A stretch of DNA of 46,189 nt from Clostridium sp. (lineage in GTDB: Bacteria > Bacillota > Clostridia > Lachnospirales > Lachnospiraceae): assembly GCA_023664605.1 (NCBI GenBank), contig JAMPFF010000019.1:1-46189 (forward strand), given 5' to 3'. Positions 1 to 8,311 of this stretch are shown piece after piece. Each line of letters starts with the position of its first letter. The stretch's first letter is position 1. Position numbers and translations under genes: made by a program. Under the pieces are notes generated by a model. It did not search any database and had not been told where the DNA came from. It was given only the letters and a program-made list of their open reading frames with translations.

Positions 1-234
1 TTTCTGTTTTTTATGAATTTTCAGGGTTGCATTACTGTTGATTCGTCAAAGATAAATTTCTTATCATAGACAAATCTTTTGTCAAGGTGCAGTTGCTGTT
101 TTCACAGCTTTATAACATCTGTTTACATCAGCAACGATATAGAGTATATCACCATAAAATTGCCTTGTCAACAGAATTTTTGATAAATTTTGCAAATATC
201 TTTTGAGCGTTTTGGGCTGATGAACCGCTGGTAA
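1..234. other. AT-rich intergenic stretch, no gene seen
   Basis: I see no convincing open frame, RNA or operator here. There is a short GACAAA/TTTGTC inverted repeat around 68-82 with a 3-base loop, but no T-tract that would make it a clear terminator for the lipoprotein gene that ends at 235. Confidence 0.4.
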
Positions 235-957
235 TCAAAGACCGATAGTCGCACTTTTGTCATCGCTGCGCAGCGTCATGGACAGGCTTTGTACGGAGGT
301 TCCCGTCGGCACTTCCACAACCGCAACGAGTTCCGCCAGTTCATACGCGCCTACCGTACCACGGTATGTCTGAATATCATTCAAAAGCATTGTGGAAAGT
401 GCGCTCTTAGAGGTCTCTCCATTAATGGAAAATCTCATCTTTGTATTGTAATTGAGCATATTAAGTTCCGTCTCTGTGCTGCTTTGGTTAATCGCCTGAA
501 ATCTTAACACCATAAGCTGCATCCCCGGCGTTGCCTCCATGGCAAAAAACGCTTCTTCCGGATTCTGCGTCGCATCAGGATAAGAGGTCATCATATCATA
601 TCCCGTATACTGAAACGTAAATCCCGGTATCTCATAAAACTCTTCTATAGAAGATGCCTGCGCTTCCTCCGTGGCATCCACAACCTCCGTATCGGGTTCC
701 TGTGCATTTTCCTCCGGTTCGTTACTTTCCTCTTCGACTTCTTCCGGACTTTCTTCCTCTTGCGGTATTACCGGTTCTTCATATAAAGATAAGTCTACCA
801 GATGGTCATTATAATACTTATCATATTTTAACAACAGATTGACCGCGTACTCCGTAATCATTTCGCTTTCCGCTTCCGTCAATTCCAATGTTTCCCCACA
901 TCCTGTTAAAAGGCAGGCTGTTCCAAGACCGCATAATAAAACGTTTATCTTTTTCAC
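235..957 (-). CDS. Secreted lipoprotein of unknown function
   Basis: This 240-residue protein begins with a type II signal peptide: KK charge, a hydrophobic stretch and a lipobox ending in LLTGC, so it should be lipid-anchored on the outer face of the membrane. A Pro/Glu-rich acidic linker lies around residues 60-100. The C-terminal half (from the FYEIPGF segment) looks like a beta-sandwich of the kind seen in DUF4352-type lipoproteins, but I cannot assign the family firmly. I chose the GTG start at 957 because it gives a standard signal peptide and has GGGGAG about 12 bases upstream; the ATG at 981 has no ribosome binding site. The gene stands alone, with a 280-base gap to the kinase gene upstream. 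Function is unknown. Confidence 0.75.
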   Translation of the reverse strand: MKKINVLLCGLGTACLLTGCGETLELTEAESEMITEYAVNLLLKYDKYYNDHLVDLSLYEEPVIPQEEESPEEVEEESNEPEENAQEPDTEVVDATEEAQASSIEEFYEIPGFTFQYTGYDMMTSYPDATQNPEEAFFAMEATPGMQLMVLRFQAINQSSTETELNMLNYNTKMRFSINGETSKSALSTMLLNDIQTYRGTVGAYELAELVAVVEVPTGTSVQSLSMTLRSDDKSATIGL

Positions 958-1124
958 TGAACTCTCATTCTCCCCATACATACTATAATATTAGGTCAAA
1001 ATCCTGCCAGCCTCCATCAGTACCAGCATATGATTCCATCCTACCTGTTCATTATACTCTATAATTTGTTTTATGACAAATTATTTATTTACGATTTTTA
1101 TAACAATCCGGCCATGCGTTTAAA

Positions 1125-1284
1125 TAAGTTCCAATCCAAACCAACATTCCATGCCGTTTTTACGCAAGTTCTAATGCAAACCAGAATGCCACACTGTTTT
1201 CATGCAAGTTCCAGCTCAAGCCAGAATGCCACACTGTTTTCATGCAAGTTCGAGTTCAAACCAGAATTCTACGCCGTTATCATA
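1125..1284. repeat. Four tandem 40-bp repeats at the 3' end of the kinase gene
   Basis: Four exactly 40-bp units lie at 1125-1164, 1165-1204, 1205-1244 and 1245-1284. The unit at 1245 is the coding end of the histidine kinase (EFWFELEL); the other three lie past its stop. The two middle units are nearly identical, and the outer ones differ by several bases. Because 40 is not a multiple of 3, each copy is frame-shifted relative to the last. The stop TGA at 1240 is formed from bases of the first downstream copy. There are no spacers, so this is not a CRISPR array. Confidence 0.9.
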
Positions 1285-2709
1285 ATTTTTAACGCCGTAC
1301 TTTTGATTTAACGATTCCATAATGGCTTTAACAATGGACAGCCCGATTCCGCTTCCGCCATACTGCCTTGTCCTCGCCTTATCCACTTTATAGAATTTCT
1401 CCCATAAATGCGCAAGGCTTTCTTCCGGTATCGGATTCCCGGTATTGAAAACGGAAACTCTGACTTTATTTTCTTCTTTTTGTAATTTTACATCAATAAT
1501 TTTTTCATGCAGCGCATAGTTAATGGCATTGCTGAAATAATTCATAAAAACTTCTTCCACCTTAAATTCATCCGCCCAAACGTATATCGGCTCGTAATGT
1601 TCCATACGGACGGAAATTTCTTTCTGTCTCGTTAAAATCTCTGATGACTGAATATAATTTTGAATAAAAAAAACGATATCGAACCGCTCCATCGCTACCG
1701 TATCATTGCCAAATTCAAGTTGGTTGAGGGTTAAAAGCTTTTTCACCATGATATTCATCTTCGCTGCCTCGTCCATAATAACGTCGCAGTAAAAATCCCT
1801 GCTTTCGGCATCCTCGTTAATCCTCTCTTTTAATCCTTCCGCATATCCCTGTATCAGCGCAATCGGGGTTTTCAATTCATGCGATACATTGGAAAGAAAT
1901 TCTTTTCTCATCTCGTCAATTTCGTTTTTCTTTTCAATATCCCTTTGCAGTTCGTTATTCGCGCTCTTCAGCTCGGAAATTGTCTTTTCCAAAATGCCGG
2001 ACAGTTCATTGATATTATGTCCGAGCAGCGCGATTTCCGTCTTGCTTTTTCCACTGTATTTGGCGTCAAAGTCCAGATGTATCATGCGCTCGGATATTTT
2101 CGTCAGTTCCATGATCGGTTCCGTTATCTTACCGGACACCCACAAAGCCACCAGCGCGCCGACAAATGCTCCCGCAACGCCCACATATGCCAAAAAGCGA
2201 TTGGCAAGTTTAACGCTCTCTTTAATACTCTCTAACGGATTACGGAATAAAAAAAGATTTCCATTGTCCAAAAATCCCCACATCTCCACATATTCCGTCT
2301 TTGTCCAGTCATCCAGCATAATACTGATTTCGTATCTTTCACCCTTTTCCAATACCCGGATGTTAGAAGCGTTTCCATTATCAAATAAATTGTTTAAAAG
2401 CCGTTTGCTTAACATTTCATAATCGTTGGCCGATGCCTTTATGGTCTTCGTTTCCGCATCCAGTATAATAAAGCTGATATTGTACTTGCCGCTTATCTTT
2501 TGAAATTCAATATCAAAGTTCTCTGTGCTGATGCTTCCGTCGTTAGAGGCGGTATTTATATAGTTATAGGCATTCATCAACACATTCTGCTTATTTTTAA
2601 TATAATAATTTTCCAAAAAAGTATTGTTAATAAACCAGCAAAGAACTATCGTTCCCGCTATCAGGAAGCAAAAAACACCGGCAAACTGTTTTTTAATGGA
2701 ATATTTCAT
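1240..2709 (-). CDS. Membrane sensor histidine kinase (HAMP-HisKA-HATPase)
   Basis: This 489-residue sensor kinase should phosphorylate the response regulator at 3848-4534 in the same operon. A first membrane segment spans about residues 8-30, followed by an extracellular sensor region to about 170, a second membrane segment at about 172-192 and a HAMP linker. The HisKA H-box is NVSHELKTP with the phospho-acceptor His277, and the ATPase domain shows the N-box (FSNAINYA) and the glycine-rich YGGSGIGLSI. Its ATG lies 2 bases past the stop of the 77-aa gene, so the two are translationally coupled. The C-terminal residues are encoded in the last unit of a 40-bp tandem repeat, which suggests that the end of the protein has been remodelled. 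The ligand is unknown. Confidence 0.93.
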   Translation of the reverse strand: MKYSIKKQFAGVFCFLIAGTIVLCWFINNTFLENYYIKNKQNVLMNAYNYINTASNDGSISTENFDIEFQKISGKYNISFIILDAETKTIKASANDYEMLSKRLLNNLFDNGNASNIRVLEKGERYEISIMLDDWTKTEYVEMWGFLDNGNLFLFRNPLESIKESVKLANRFLAYVGVAGAFVGALVALWVSGKITEPIMELTKISERMIHLDFDAKYSGKSKTEIALLGHNINELSGILEKTISELKSANNELQRDIEKKNEIDEMRKEFLSNVSHELKTPIALIQGYAEGLKERINEDAESRDFYCDVIMDEAAKMNIMVKKLLTLNQLEFGNDTVAMERFDIVFFIQNYIQSSEILTRQKEISVRMEHYEPIYVWADEFKVEEVFMNYFSNAINYALHEKIIDVKLQKEENKVRVSVFNTGNPIPEESLAHLWEKFYKVDKARTRQYGGSGIGLSIVKAIMESLNQKYGVKNYDNGVEFWFELELA

Positions 2710-2711
2710 AA

Positions 2712-2945
2712 TCAGTCCTCTAATACGTCAAAAGCGCTGCCCTTTGCCCATGGACTGCCGATATCGCAGCGGCCATGATGGTACTGCCTTTTGACCTCTC
2801 CCTGCATATACTCATCCGACACATCAATTTTTAATCTGCCCGCATCAGAGGCGGCAAAATTATCCAACATAGCAACTACCTGTTCCAGATTCGCATCATC
2901 CATATTTTCTACGGCCATATCGGGGCCTTTTTGTTTTCTTTCCAT
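2712..2945 (-). CDS. 77-residue cytoplasmic protein of unknown function in a two-component operon
   Basis: I do not recognise this small acidic protein. It has no signal peptide or membrane segment; the middle (NLEQVVAMLDNFAASDAGRLKIDVS) looks helical, and the C-terminal half carries HHGRCDIGSPWAKG. The start at 2945 has GGGAG about 10 bases upstream. It sits between the leucine-rich protein gene (ends 2965) and the sensor kinase (starts 2709), with 19-base and 2-base gaps, so it is surely co-transcribed with them. A role as an accessory or modulator of the two-component pair is inference from position only. Confidence 0.75.
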   Translation of the reverse strand: MERKQKGPDMAVENMDDANLEQVVAMLDNFAASDAGRLKIDVSDEYMQGEVKRQYHHGRCDIGSPWAKGSAFDVLED

Positions 2946-2964
2946 ACTTTACGCGCTCCCTTTA

Positions 2965-3867
2965 TTATTCCCATTTTAACGCATCCCATAAGGAATGCGT
3001 CTGTTGCCTTCTCTGCCTCTTATTTAATAGGTAAGCTTTTAACTCAACGTTATCTTCGCCCAAATCATCCAGCGCGGCATTGATATTTTCTTCACAAATG
3101 CCGCCGGCTTCATATAAAATATCACAATACATAAGCTGCTCATGGCGGCGTTCCTTTACCGCTTCCCATGCCGATTCATCACCGCGGCCCTTTGTTCTTT
3201 GCAGCAGATACTGCATCAACGTATGCCGCACATCATCTGCCATATTATCCGAATAGCACAGACGTAAAAAAGCAATATCCGCCTTTTTCTTCGCCAGTTC
3301 TTTTAAGCATATCGCCTGTTTATCCGCCATGTCCTCCTCGGCACAATAGACCAGATTTTTCAATGCGCTCTCCTCGGATTCTTTTAAAACCGTCATGATA
3401 CGCGCATCCAGATTTCGATACCAGCTATCGCTCCCCACAAGAAGCGGCGTAAGCAGGTACTCCGCCTCCAGCATCGTCACGGCACAAGCTAAAAGCCTGT
3501 CTGTTTCTTTTTCATTTCCTGCAATGCAGACTTCATATAAGCGCTGCGCTTTTTGAAATACCTGTCTGCCAAAGGCTATCTCCTTTTTCGGAAGCGTAAT
3601 TTTCTGCAGTTCATGGCAGCCTAAAAGCGCCCAGTCTCCAACCGTTTCTATTGTACTTGGAAAAATAATATGGTTTATATGCCGATTACCCAGAAATGCT
3701 TTCTTTCCGACCGTCTTTACCGGATAGGAATCTATCCGGTCAGGAAGCATAAGCGTCCGGGCATCGCCCTCATAGGCCGTAATGCAAAGACCCGCACCCA
3801 ATCCGGCATCTTTTTCACCGATATAGTAAAAAACGCCGTCCGACGTTTCATAGCGCTTCGTTAGCAT
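2965..3867 (-). CDS. BspA-type leucine-rich-repeat protein
   Basis: The N-terminal 120 or so residues contain LRR_5/BspA-like repeats, visible as YPVKTVGKKAFLGN, HIIFPSTIETVGDWALLGC and LQKITLPKKEIAFGRQVF. The remaining part is helical, Glu/Lys/Ala-rich, and resembles ankyrin or HEAT-like packing without a recognisable motif. There is no signal peptide, although most BspA-like proteins are secreted, so this one probably acts inside the cell. The ATG at 3867 lies 20 bases inside the response-regulator gene, and its GGGG ribosome binding site is within that coding region, so translation is coupled. A TTG at 3870 is a weaker alternative. Its place between regulator and kinase suggests a role in the same signalling pathway; this is inference. 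Confidence 0.8.
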   Translation of the reverse strand: MLTKRYETSDGVFYYIGEKDAGLGAGLCITAYEGDARTLMLPDRIDSYPVKTVGKKAFLGNRHINHIIFPSTIETVGDWALLGCHELQKITLPKKEIAFGRQVFQKAQRLYEVCIAGNEKETDRLLACAVTMLEAEYLLTPLLVGSDSWYRNLDARIMTVLKESEESALKNLVYCAEEDMADKQAICLKELAKKKADIAFLRLCYSDNMADDVRHTLMQYLLQRTKGRGDESAWEAVKERRHEQLMYCDILYEAGGICEENINAALDDLGEDNVELKAYLLNKRQRRQQTHSLWDALKWE

Positions 3868-4534
3868 CAAACTTATACCCCATCCCCCAGATTGTCTTAA
3901 TTAGTTCTCCTTTATCGCCCATCTTGCTGCGCAGTTTTTTGACATGGGTATCAATGGTTCTGGCGTCGCCGAAATAATCATAGTTCCATACGCTGTTTAA
4001 TATTTTCTCTCTGGATAAGGCGATTCCCTGATTCTCTATAAAATAGGATAACAGTTCAAATTCCTTATAACTTAAATCCACCTGTCTGCCGTCTATGGTT
4101 ACGATATGAGCCGCCTTATCGATTGAAATGCCGCCCGCTTCTAAAAGGGAATCCTCGTATGCCTGACCTGTCCGTCTTAAAATCGCTTCTACCCGCGCTA
4201 CCAGTATTTTCGGGCTGAACGGCTTGGAAATATACTCGTCAACGCCCAGCTCAAATCCCTGCAGCTCGTCACGCTCGTCCGACTTGGCGGTCAGCATGAT
4301 AATCGGCACTTTAGAATAAGCGCGTATCTCCCTGCACACCTGCCATCCGTCTACCTTAGGCATCATCACATCCAGAATGATAAGCGCGATATCGTTCTGG
4401 GCAAAAAATATATCCAACGCCTGTGAACCGTCCTCCGCCTCCAGCACGTCATAATTATTTTTAACAAGAAAGTCTTTTACCAGTTTGCGCATACGGCTTT
4501 CATCATCCACTACCAGTATTTTCCGCTTATCCAT
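3848..4534 (-). CDS. OmpR/PhoB-family response regulator
   Basis: This is a 228-residue DNA-binding response regulator. The receiver domain (about 5-118) has the acidic pocket Asp10/Asp11, the phospho-acceptor Asp55 (LIILDVMMPK), Thr82 and Lys104. The winged-helix domain (about 130-226) includes the typical DARTIDTHVKKLRSKMG recognition helix and the GMGYKF wing. It is the first gene of a four-gene operon ending with its probable partner kinase at 1240-2709. GGAGG stands 3 bases before the ATG. A TATACT -10 element is visible upstream at about 4589-4594 on the minus strand, but I could not find a convincing -35. Confidence 0.95.
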   Translation of the reverse strand: MDKRKILVVDDESRMRKLVKDFLVKNNYDVLEAEDGSQALDIFFAQNDIALIILDVMMPKVDGWQVCREIRAYSKVPIIMLTAKSDERDELQGFELGVDEYISKPFSPKILVARVEAILRRTGQAYEDSLLEAGGISIDKAAHIVTIDGRQVDLSYKEFELLSYFIENQGIALSREKILNSVWNYDYFGDARTIDTHVKKLRSKMGDKGELIKTIWGMGYKFDANEAL

Positions 4535-4634
4535 TATCCTCCGCCTTTCTTTCCGATATCATAGACATCTTTCAAGCATCAGTATAACCTTAAAATATGA
4601 AAAAATTGTGACGAAAGCATAGAAAATACAAAAT

Positions 4635-5183
4635 TTACGGACTGCCCAGTTTCCGCTCCGCCTCGCGCACTGCCTGCTCCCTTTGGGTCAATTCCTGCTC
4701 CCACTGTGAATATTCATTGACAATCTCTCTTCTATAATTGATGATATTGGGCGTATCGCTCTTTAAACAAATGGAAAACATGGCTATAATCACAAACACC
4801 ATCAACACATTTAAGCAGACCGAAGTTATGAACCTTCCCTTATATTCCGGCTGTCTTGCCGCAATGCTGCGTTTGATGGAACGGTTTGCTTCCGTTTTAT
4901 TACTAAACGTTGTATATAACGGAATAGGTCTGATTTTATCCTCCTGTATGCCGCAGCGTTTCAAATGCTCCTGTATCTGCAAAAGATAGGCAAATCCTAT
5001 CGGCGTCTGTAAAATTCTGGTGTCTAACGCCTTATGATAGAGCATAAGAACATTCTGCGGTTTTTTATAATCAAGATTGTCCTCCAGATTTTGTATACGC
5101 TTGGCGTCCAGCCTGGCCGTTTCCGCATCCGCTACCGTGGCAAAATGATAACCTCCTACAACCAAATCGTCTTTTGTTTCCAT
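4635..5183 (-). CDS. Membrane protein of unknown function with one TM segment and C-terminal coiled coil
   Basis: I do not recognise the family. The 182-residue protein has a soluble N-terminal region (DLVVGGYHFATVADAETARLDAKRI and a helical LLQIQEHLKRCG segment), then a basic stretch, one membrane helix (residues about 120-142, LNVLMVFVIIAMFSICL) and a C-terminal Glu/Arg-rich helix likely to form a coiled coil (QWEQELTQREQAVREAERK). The ATG at 5183 was preferred to the GTG at 5195, which sits directly against the only AAGG. It stands alone between the response-regulator operon and the GT-C gene. Function is unknown. Confidence 0.75.
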   Translation of the reverse strand: METKDDLVVGGYHFATVADAETARLDAKRIQNLEDNLDYKKPQNVLMLYHKALDTRILQTPIGFAYLLQIQEHLKRCGIQEDKIRPIPLYTTFSNKTEANRSIKRSIAARQPEYKGRFITSVCLNVLMVFVIIAMFSICLKSDTPNIINYRREIVNEYSQWEQELTQREQAVREAERKLGSP

Positions 5184-5265
5184 TATAATAACCACGCCTT
5201 TCTGCCTGCATAATATACAGGCGTCACATTCGGTTCTATTTTAGCAAGATTCAAACGCTAATGCA

Positions 5266-5298
5266 ACAAAAAGTACTCTGCCGGATCCGCAGAGTACT
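5266..5298 (-). terminator. Rho-independent terminator after the GT-C gene
   Basis: A perfect 10-bp stem (AGTACTCTGC at 5272-5281 and its complement at 5289-5298) with a 7-base loop is followed on the minus strand by five T residues. It begins 3 bases past the stop codon at 5301. Confidence 0.9.
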
Positions 5299-5300
5299 CT

Positions 5301-7346
5301 TCACCTAGAAGGTACGATGCCGACTGCGATAGTAACTATGGCAAGCGCCGCCATCGCGCCAAACCATACCTTATCGTAAAACGCCTCGCGGTGGTATTTT
5401 TCCACCGTCTCGGCAATAAATTTCCCCTCTTTGGCGTTATCCGCCATTTCCTCGTCCAGTTTCGCTATGTCCGTTTCCTGTATGTTTAAAGACTCTGTGG
5501 GTATATCCGTCAAGAAAAGCACATAATGGTTCGCCCTGACACATTCCGTATAATTTTCCTCCAATTTTTCCAAATAAGCGCTGCCCTTATCGGCAATCAA
5601 AAAGCTTTCCGTTTTAGGAAGCTGCTCTAAAACCGTCCAATCAGGATTTTGGCCATTATCATACGCTTCTTTTATGACGGCAATCGGCTTTTCTTTTAAC
5701 GCAAACTGAAACAGTCCGACATAGGCGCTCTTTCTGCCGTTGTCAAGATAATAGACGTCTATATCTTTTCCATCCTCTTGGGCGTAATCATTGATATAAT
5801 CATAGATTCGCAGATTGTAATAGGCAAGGTCGCTGCTATAATCAATATATTTCTGGCTAAGCCTTACCGAAAGCAGAACCTCTATGAAAAGAAACACGCC
5901 CATGATAACGGCGTCCTTTTTGAACCTTATTGCCATAACGATACATATGGTCAGGACAAACATTAAGAAAATCCCGAATCCATATGCTTTGCAAAACTCC
6001 GGCGCCGCTTCATAACCATATCTTTCATTGGAAAGATAATTTAACGCCGCCGCATGGCTGCCCACCATTTTACCATTGCCATTATGTAACGCCTGCCAGA
6101 GTACCGCCAGAAAGAGAATCGTGGAAATGCCCGCATTCATAAAAAATATCTGCAGACGCCGCCCGCTTTCCATCATAATAATTAACCCGACGGCAATAAA
6201 AACCGGCAGAAAATATTCATTGTATCTGCCATAAATGATAAAGTCCAGTCTTTTGGAGCCGCCCGTCGCAATCGCCGTAACCGCAAACTGTCCCGCCATG
6301 GAAACGCTCAAAAAAAAGTAAAAGCAGTTTTCTTTGGTAAACGCGCCGCGAAATGTTTGAAACGCACGCTTGATGGAAAACATCGCCGCCGGATAGAATA
6401 ATCCGAAAGAAGCCATTCCCAGATAATAAAGTTTTCCCTCGCAGCTTTGTAAAAACCTGATAATGCCCGTTAGCGTAAACATCGCCTTTAGCTGTTCTAA
6501 GTGTCCCGCATAGCTGTTTTTCGCCATCCGCTCTGCGTCCGCCGCTATATAGGCGGTTTCTTCTATGATATTTTGCAGATACAGACCAATTCCCATACTG
6601 ACAATAAAAATCACAAGCCCCGCCAGAATCTTTTTTCTGCACTCCGGCGTTTTCCATCCATAAAAAAGCAAGGTCACTACCGCGGCAAGCACGACTCCCA
6701 GCGTGCGCATATGCACAAAATACAAATAGGCAAGTGTAACTGACAATACTGTCATTTTTATCATGCCGGGCTTTTCCAAAAAACGAAGCATCTGCCAGCA
6801 GATAAAAAGATACAAAAAACTTAACAGCGCTTCCGACAATGTCGTCTGCGTATAAAAAGTCCAGACCGGATATAAGACCGCCACACCAACGCCGGTCAGC
6901 ATTTTTATTGTTCCTTTGCCGCTATCATCCATAGACGCGCATTCACGGTGCAGACCTTCATACAGTCTCGTTATGATTCCCCATAGTAAACCGATGGAAA
7001 TACACTGAAACAGCATATTGACGGCAACCGCCATCCGGTACGCCTGTACGGAATCCGCGCTAAAGCGCAGTATCGGCGTCAATATCAGACTGTATCCGAA
7101 AGAATAATACATGGAACTTGTCGCCATAACGCCCGACCAGTCATACCCGTTCCACGCCGCCGCGCTCACCCAGTAGCCAAACTCGTCCGGATAGATATGG
7201 AAACCGTAGATTCTATTGATACTCCTCCAGAACATAGCGAAAATAAGAACTGCAAACAACAGAAAATACCAAGAGAAGAAAAAATTTCTTCTCCCGGTTT
7301 TTTCATTTTGATTTTTTTTATGAAAATTAATATTTAATAATTGCAT
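5301..7346 (-). CDS. Polytopic GT-C-type glycosyltransferase-like membrane protein
   Basis: This 681-residue protein has about a dozen hydrophobic segments and a soluble region between about 520 and 650, followed by a last membrane helix. The first extracytoplasmic loop contains YPDEFGYW (Asp54-Glu55), the position and form of the acidic catalytic motif in lipid-phosphate-sugar dependent GT-C enzymes such as protein O-mannosyltransferases and ArnT. The reaction would be transfer of a sugar from a polyprenyl-phosphate carrier to an acceptor outside the membrane; the donor and acceptor are unknown. The ATG lies 20 bases inside the upstream Ser/Glu-repeat gene, with GGGAG just before it, so the two are translationally coupled. 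The neighbour could be the acceptor, which is inference. Confidence 0.8.
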   Translation of the reverse strand: MQLLNINFHKKNQNEKTGRRNFFFSWYFLLFAVLIFAMFWRSINRIYGFHIYPDEFGYWVSAAAWNGYDWSGVMATSSMYYSFGYSLILTPILRFSADSVQAYRMAVAVNMLFQCISIGLLWGIITRLYEGLHRECASMDDSGKGTIKMLTGVGVAVLYPVWTFYTQTTLSEALLSFLYLFICWQMLRFLEKPGMIKMTVLSVTLAYLYFVHMRTLGVVLAAVVTLLFYGWKTPECRKKILAGLVIFIVSMGIGLYLQNIIEETAYIAADAERMAKNSYAGHLEQLKAMFTLTGIIRFLQSCEGKLYYLGMASFGLFYPAAMFSIKRAFQTFRGAFTKENCFYFFLSVSMAGQFAVTAIATGGSKRLDFIIYGRYNEYFLPVFIAVGLIIMMESGRRLQIFFMNAGISTILFLAVLWQALHNGNGKMVGSHAAALNYLSNERYGYEAAPEFCKAYGFGIFLMFVLTICIVMAIRFKKDAVIMGVFLFIEVLLSVRLSQKYIDYSSDLAYYNLRIYDYINDYAQEDGKDIDVYYLDNGRKSAYVGLFQFALKEKPIAVIKEAYDNGQNPDWTVLEQLPKTESFLIADKGSAYLEKLEENYTECVRANHYVLFLTDIPTESLNIQETDIAKLDEEMADNAKEGKFIAETVEKYHREAFYDKVWFGAMAALAIVTIAVGIVPSR

Positions 7347-8172
7347 AGGCTCCCTGTCCGCCTGTCGTATGAAAGGTTACCGTATCCGGATTGGAATCCA
7401 CATCTTCCAAAACCGTTACCGCGCCGCCCGGACGTACGCAGATTACCGCAAATGTCTTACCGCTCTGTGCAAAGGATTTCGGAATACCGAATTTCAAAGT
7501 AACTTCCGCTCCGTCGGAAGAAAGCAGGGAGAACTTTCCGCCGCCCATCTTACCGAGTTCCACATTCACATAAGGACCTACCGACGCGCCCATTTCCTCT
7601 GCCGCCTGATTGATAGCAGACGCCGCCTGGCTGCTTTTCTTAACGTCCATATTATAGATTCTTGCATACGGTTTTTCACCGGATGATAAGTTATAGCTGT
7701 CGGCAATACTGGAAAGACTTGTGGTAATTGCCGCACCGTCTATGCTCGTTGCCACATAAACGCCGTTTACGCTTGATTTTACGCCCGCTACCGTACTACT
7801 GGTCGGAATCTGCGCAATACTGCTTACCGCCGCGTCTGCGTTGCTTTCTTCGGATGCGCTGCTGATGGACTGATTTACGGCGCTTACTACCTCTTTTTCA
7901 GACACGGAAGGTTTTTCCTCCTTGCTTTCCGTTGTGCTGCCGCCTTCTTCCTCACTGCTGCTTCCCTCTTCGCCGCTGCTCTCTTCCTCGCTGCTGCTTT
8001 CCTCTTCACTGCTGCTTTCTTCCTCGCTGCTGCTTTCCTCTTCGCTGCTGCTTTCCTCTTCGCTGCTGCTTTCCTCTCCGTCAGCGCTTACGGTCATCGC
8101 CATCGACGGCGCCGCTACCAGCATTGCAGCCAGTGCGAATACCAGCATTTTTTGAATTACTTTTGCTTTCAT
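7327..8172 (-). CDS. Secreted protein with acidic Ser/Glu repeats
   Basis: The 281-residue product has a clear Sec signal peptide (KAKVIQKMLVFALAAMLVAAPSMA, cleavage near AMA or VSA). It is followed by about seven tandem SSSEEE hexapeptides (residues about 33-78), encoded by 18-bp DNA repeats at about 7950-8075. A Ser/Ala-rich segment and a C-terminal globular domain of about 130 residues follow. I cannot name the C-terminal domain; the SFAQSGKTFAVICVRPGG segment and the aromatic end suggest a beta-rich fold. GGAGG lies 8 bases before the ATG. The repeats are likely to vary in number between strains. Transcription probably begins in 8173-8225, after the secDF terminator. It is translationally coupled to the GT-C gene. 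Confidence 0.85.
   Translation of the reverse strand: MKAKVIQKMLVFALAAMLVAAPSMAMTVSADGEESSSEEESSSEEESSSEEESSSEEESSSEEESSGEEGSSSEEEGGSTTESKEEKPSVSEKEVVSAVNQSISSASEESNADAAVSSIAQIPTSSTVAGVKSSVNGVYVATSIDGAAITTSLSSIADSYNLSSGEKPYARIYNMDVKKSSQAASAINQAAEEMGASVGPYVNVELGKMGGGKFSLLSSDGAEVTLKFGIPKSFAQSGKTFAVICVRPGGAVTVLEDVDSNPDTVTFHTTGGQGAYAIIKY
7950..8078. repeat. 18-bp tandem coding repeats (SSSEEE)
   Basis: On the plus strand the region repeats GCTGCTTTCCTCTTCGCT-like 18-mers about seven times, with scattered synonymous changes (CTTCCTCG, CTCTTCAC) and a few changes that yield SSGEEG near the left end. Perfect 18-bp periodicity preserves the reading frame, so slipped-strand changes would alter protein length without a frameshift. 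Confidence 0.85.
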
Positions 8173-8227
8173 CTTTTTCCTCCTCTTATCAGCCGATTTT
8201 CTCTATTGTTATTTTATGAAAGGACAA

Positions 8228-8272
8228 TTAAAAAAGACCGATGAACAGTAAAATTTCTTTCATCGGTCTTTT
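8228..8272 (-). terminator. Terminator after secDF
   Basis: A 14-bp perfect inverted repeat (AAAAGACCGATGAA at 8232-8245 and its complement at 8259-8272) with a 13-base loop ends in six T residues on the minus strand. It follows secDF by about 40 bases and separates it from the Ser/Glu-repeat gene. The flanking A/T runs make it potentially bidirectional. Confidence 0.9.
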
Positions 8273-8311
8273 ATCATTCAATTCTTATTTTATCTTTCCG
8301 GCAATTTCATT

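Noticed and set aside
1125-1284. Possible CRISPR array
   Set aside because: The 40-bp units are contiguous with no spacers, no cas genes are near, and one unit is the coding end of the kinase.
7922-8219. Plus-strand Ser/Leu- and Cys-rich open frames
   Set aside because: They are complements of the Ser/Glu repeat gene and have no ribosome binding site.
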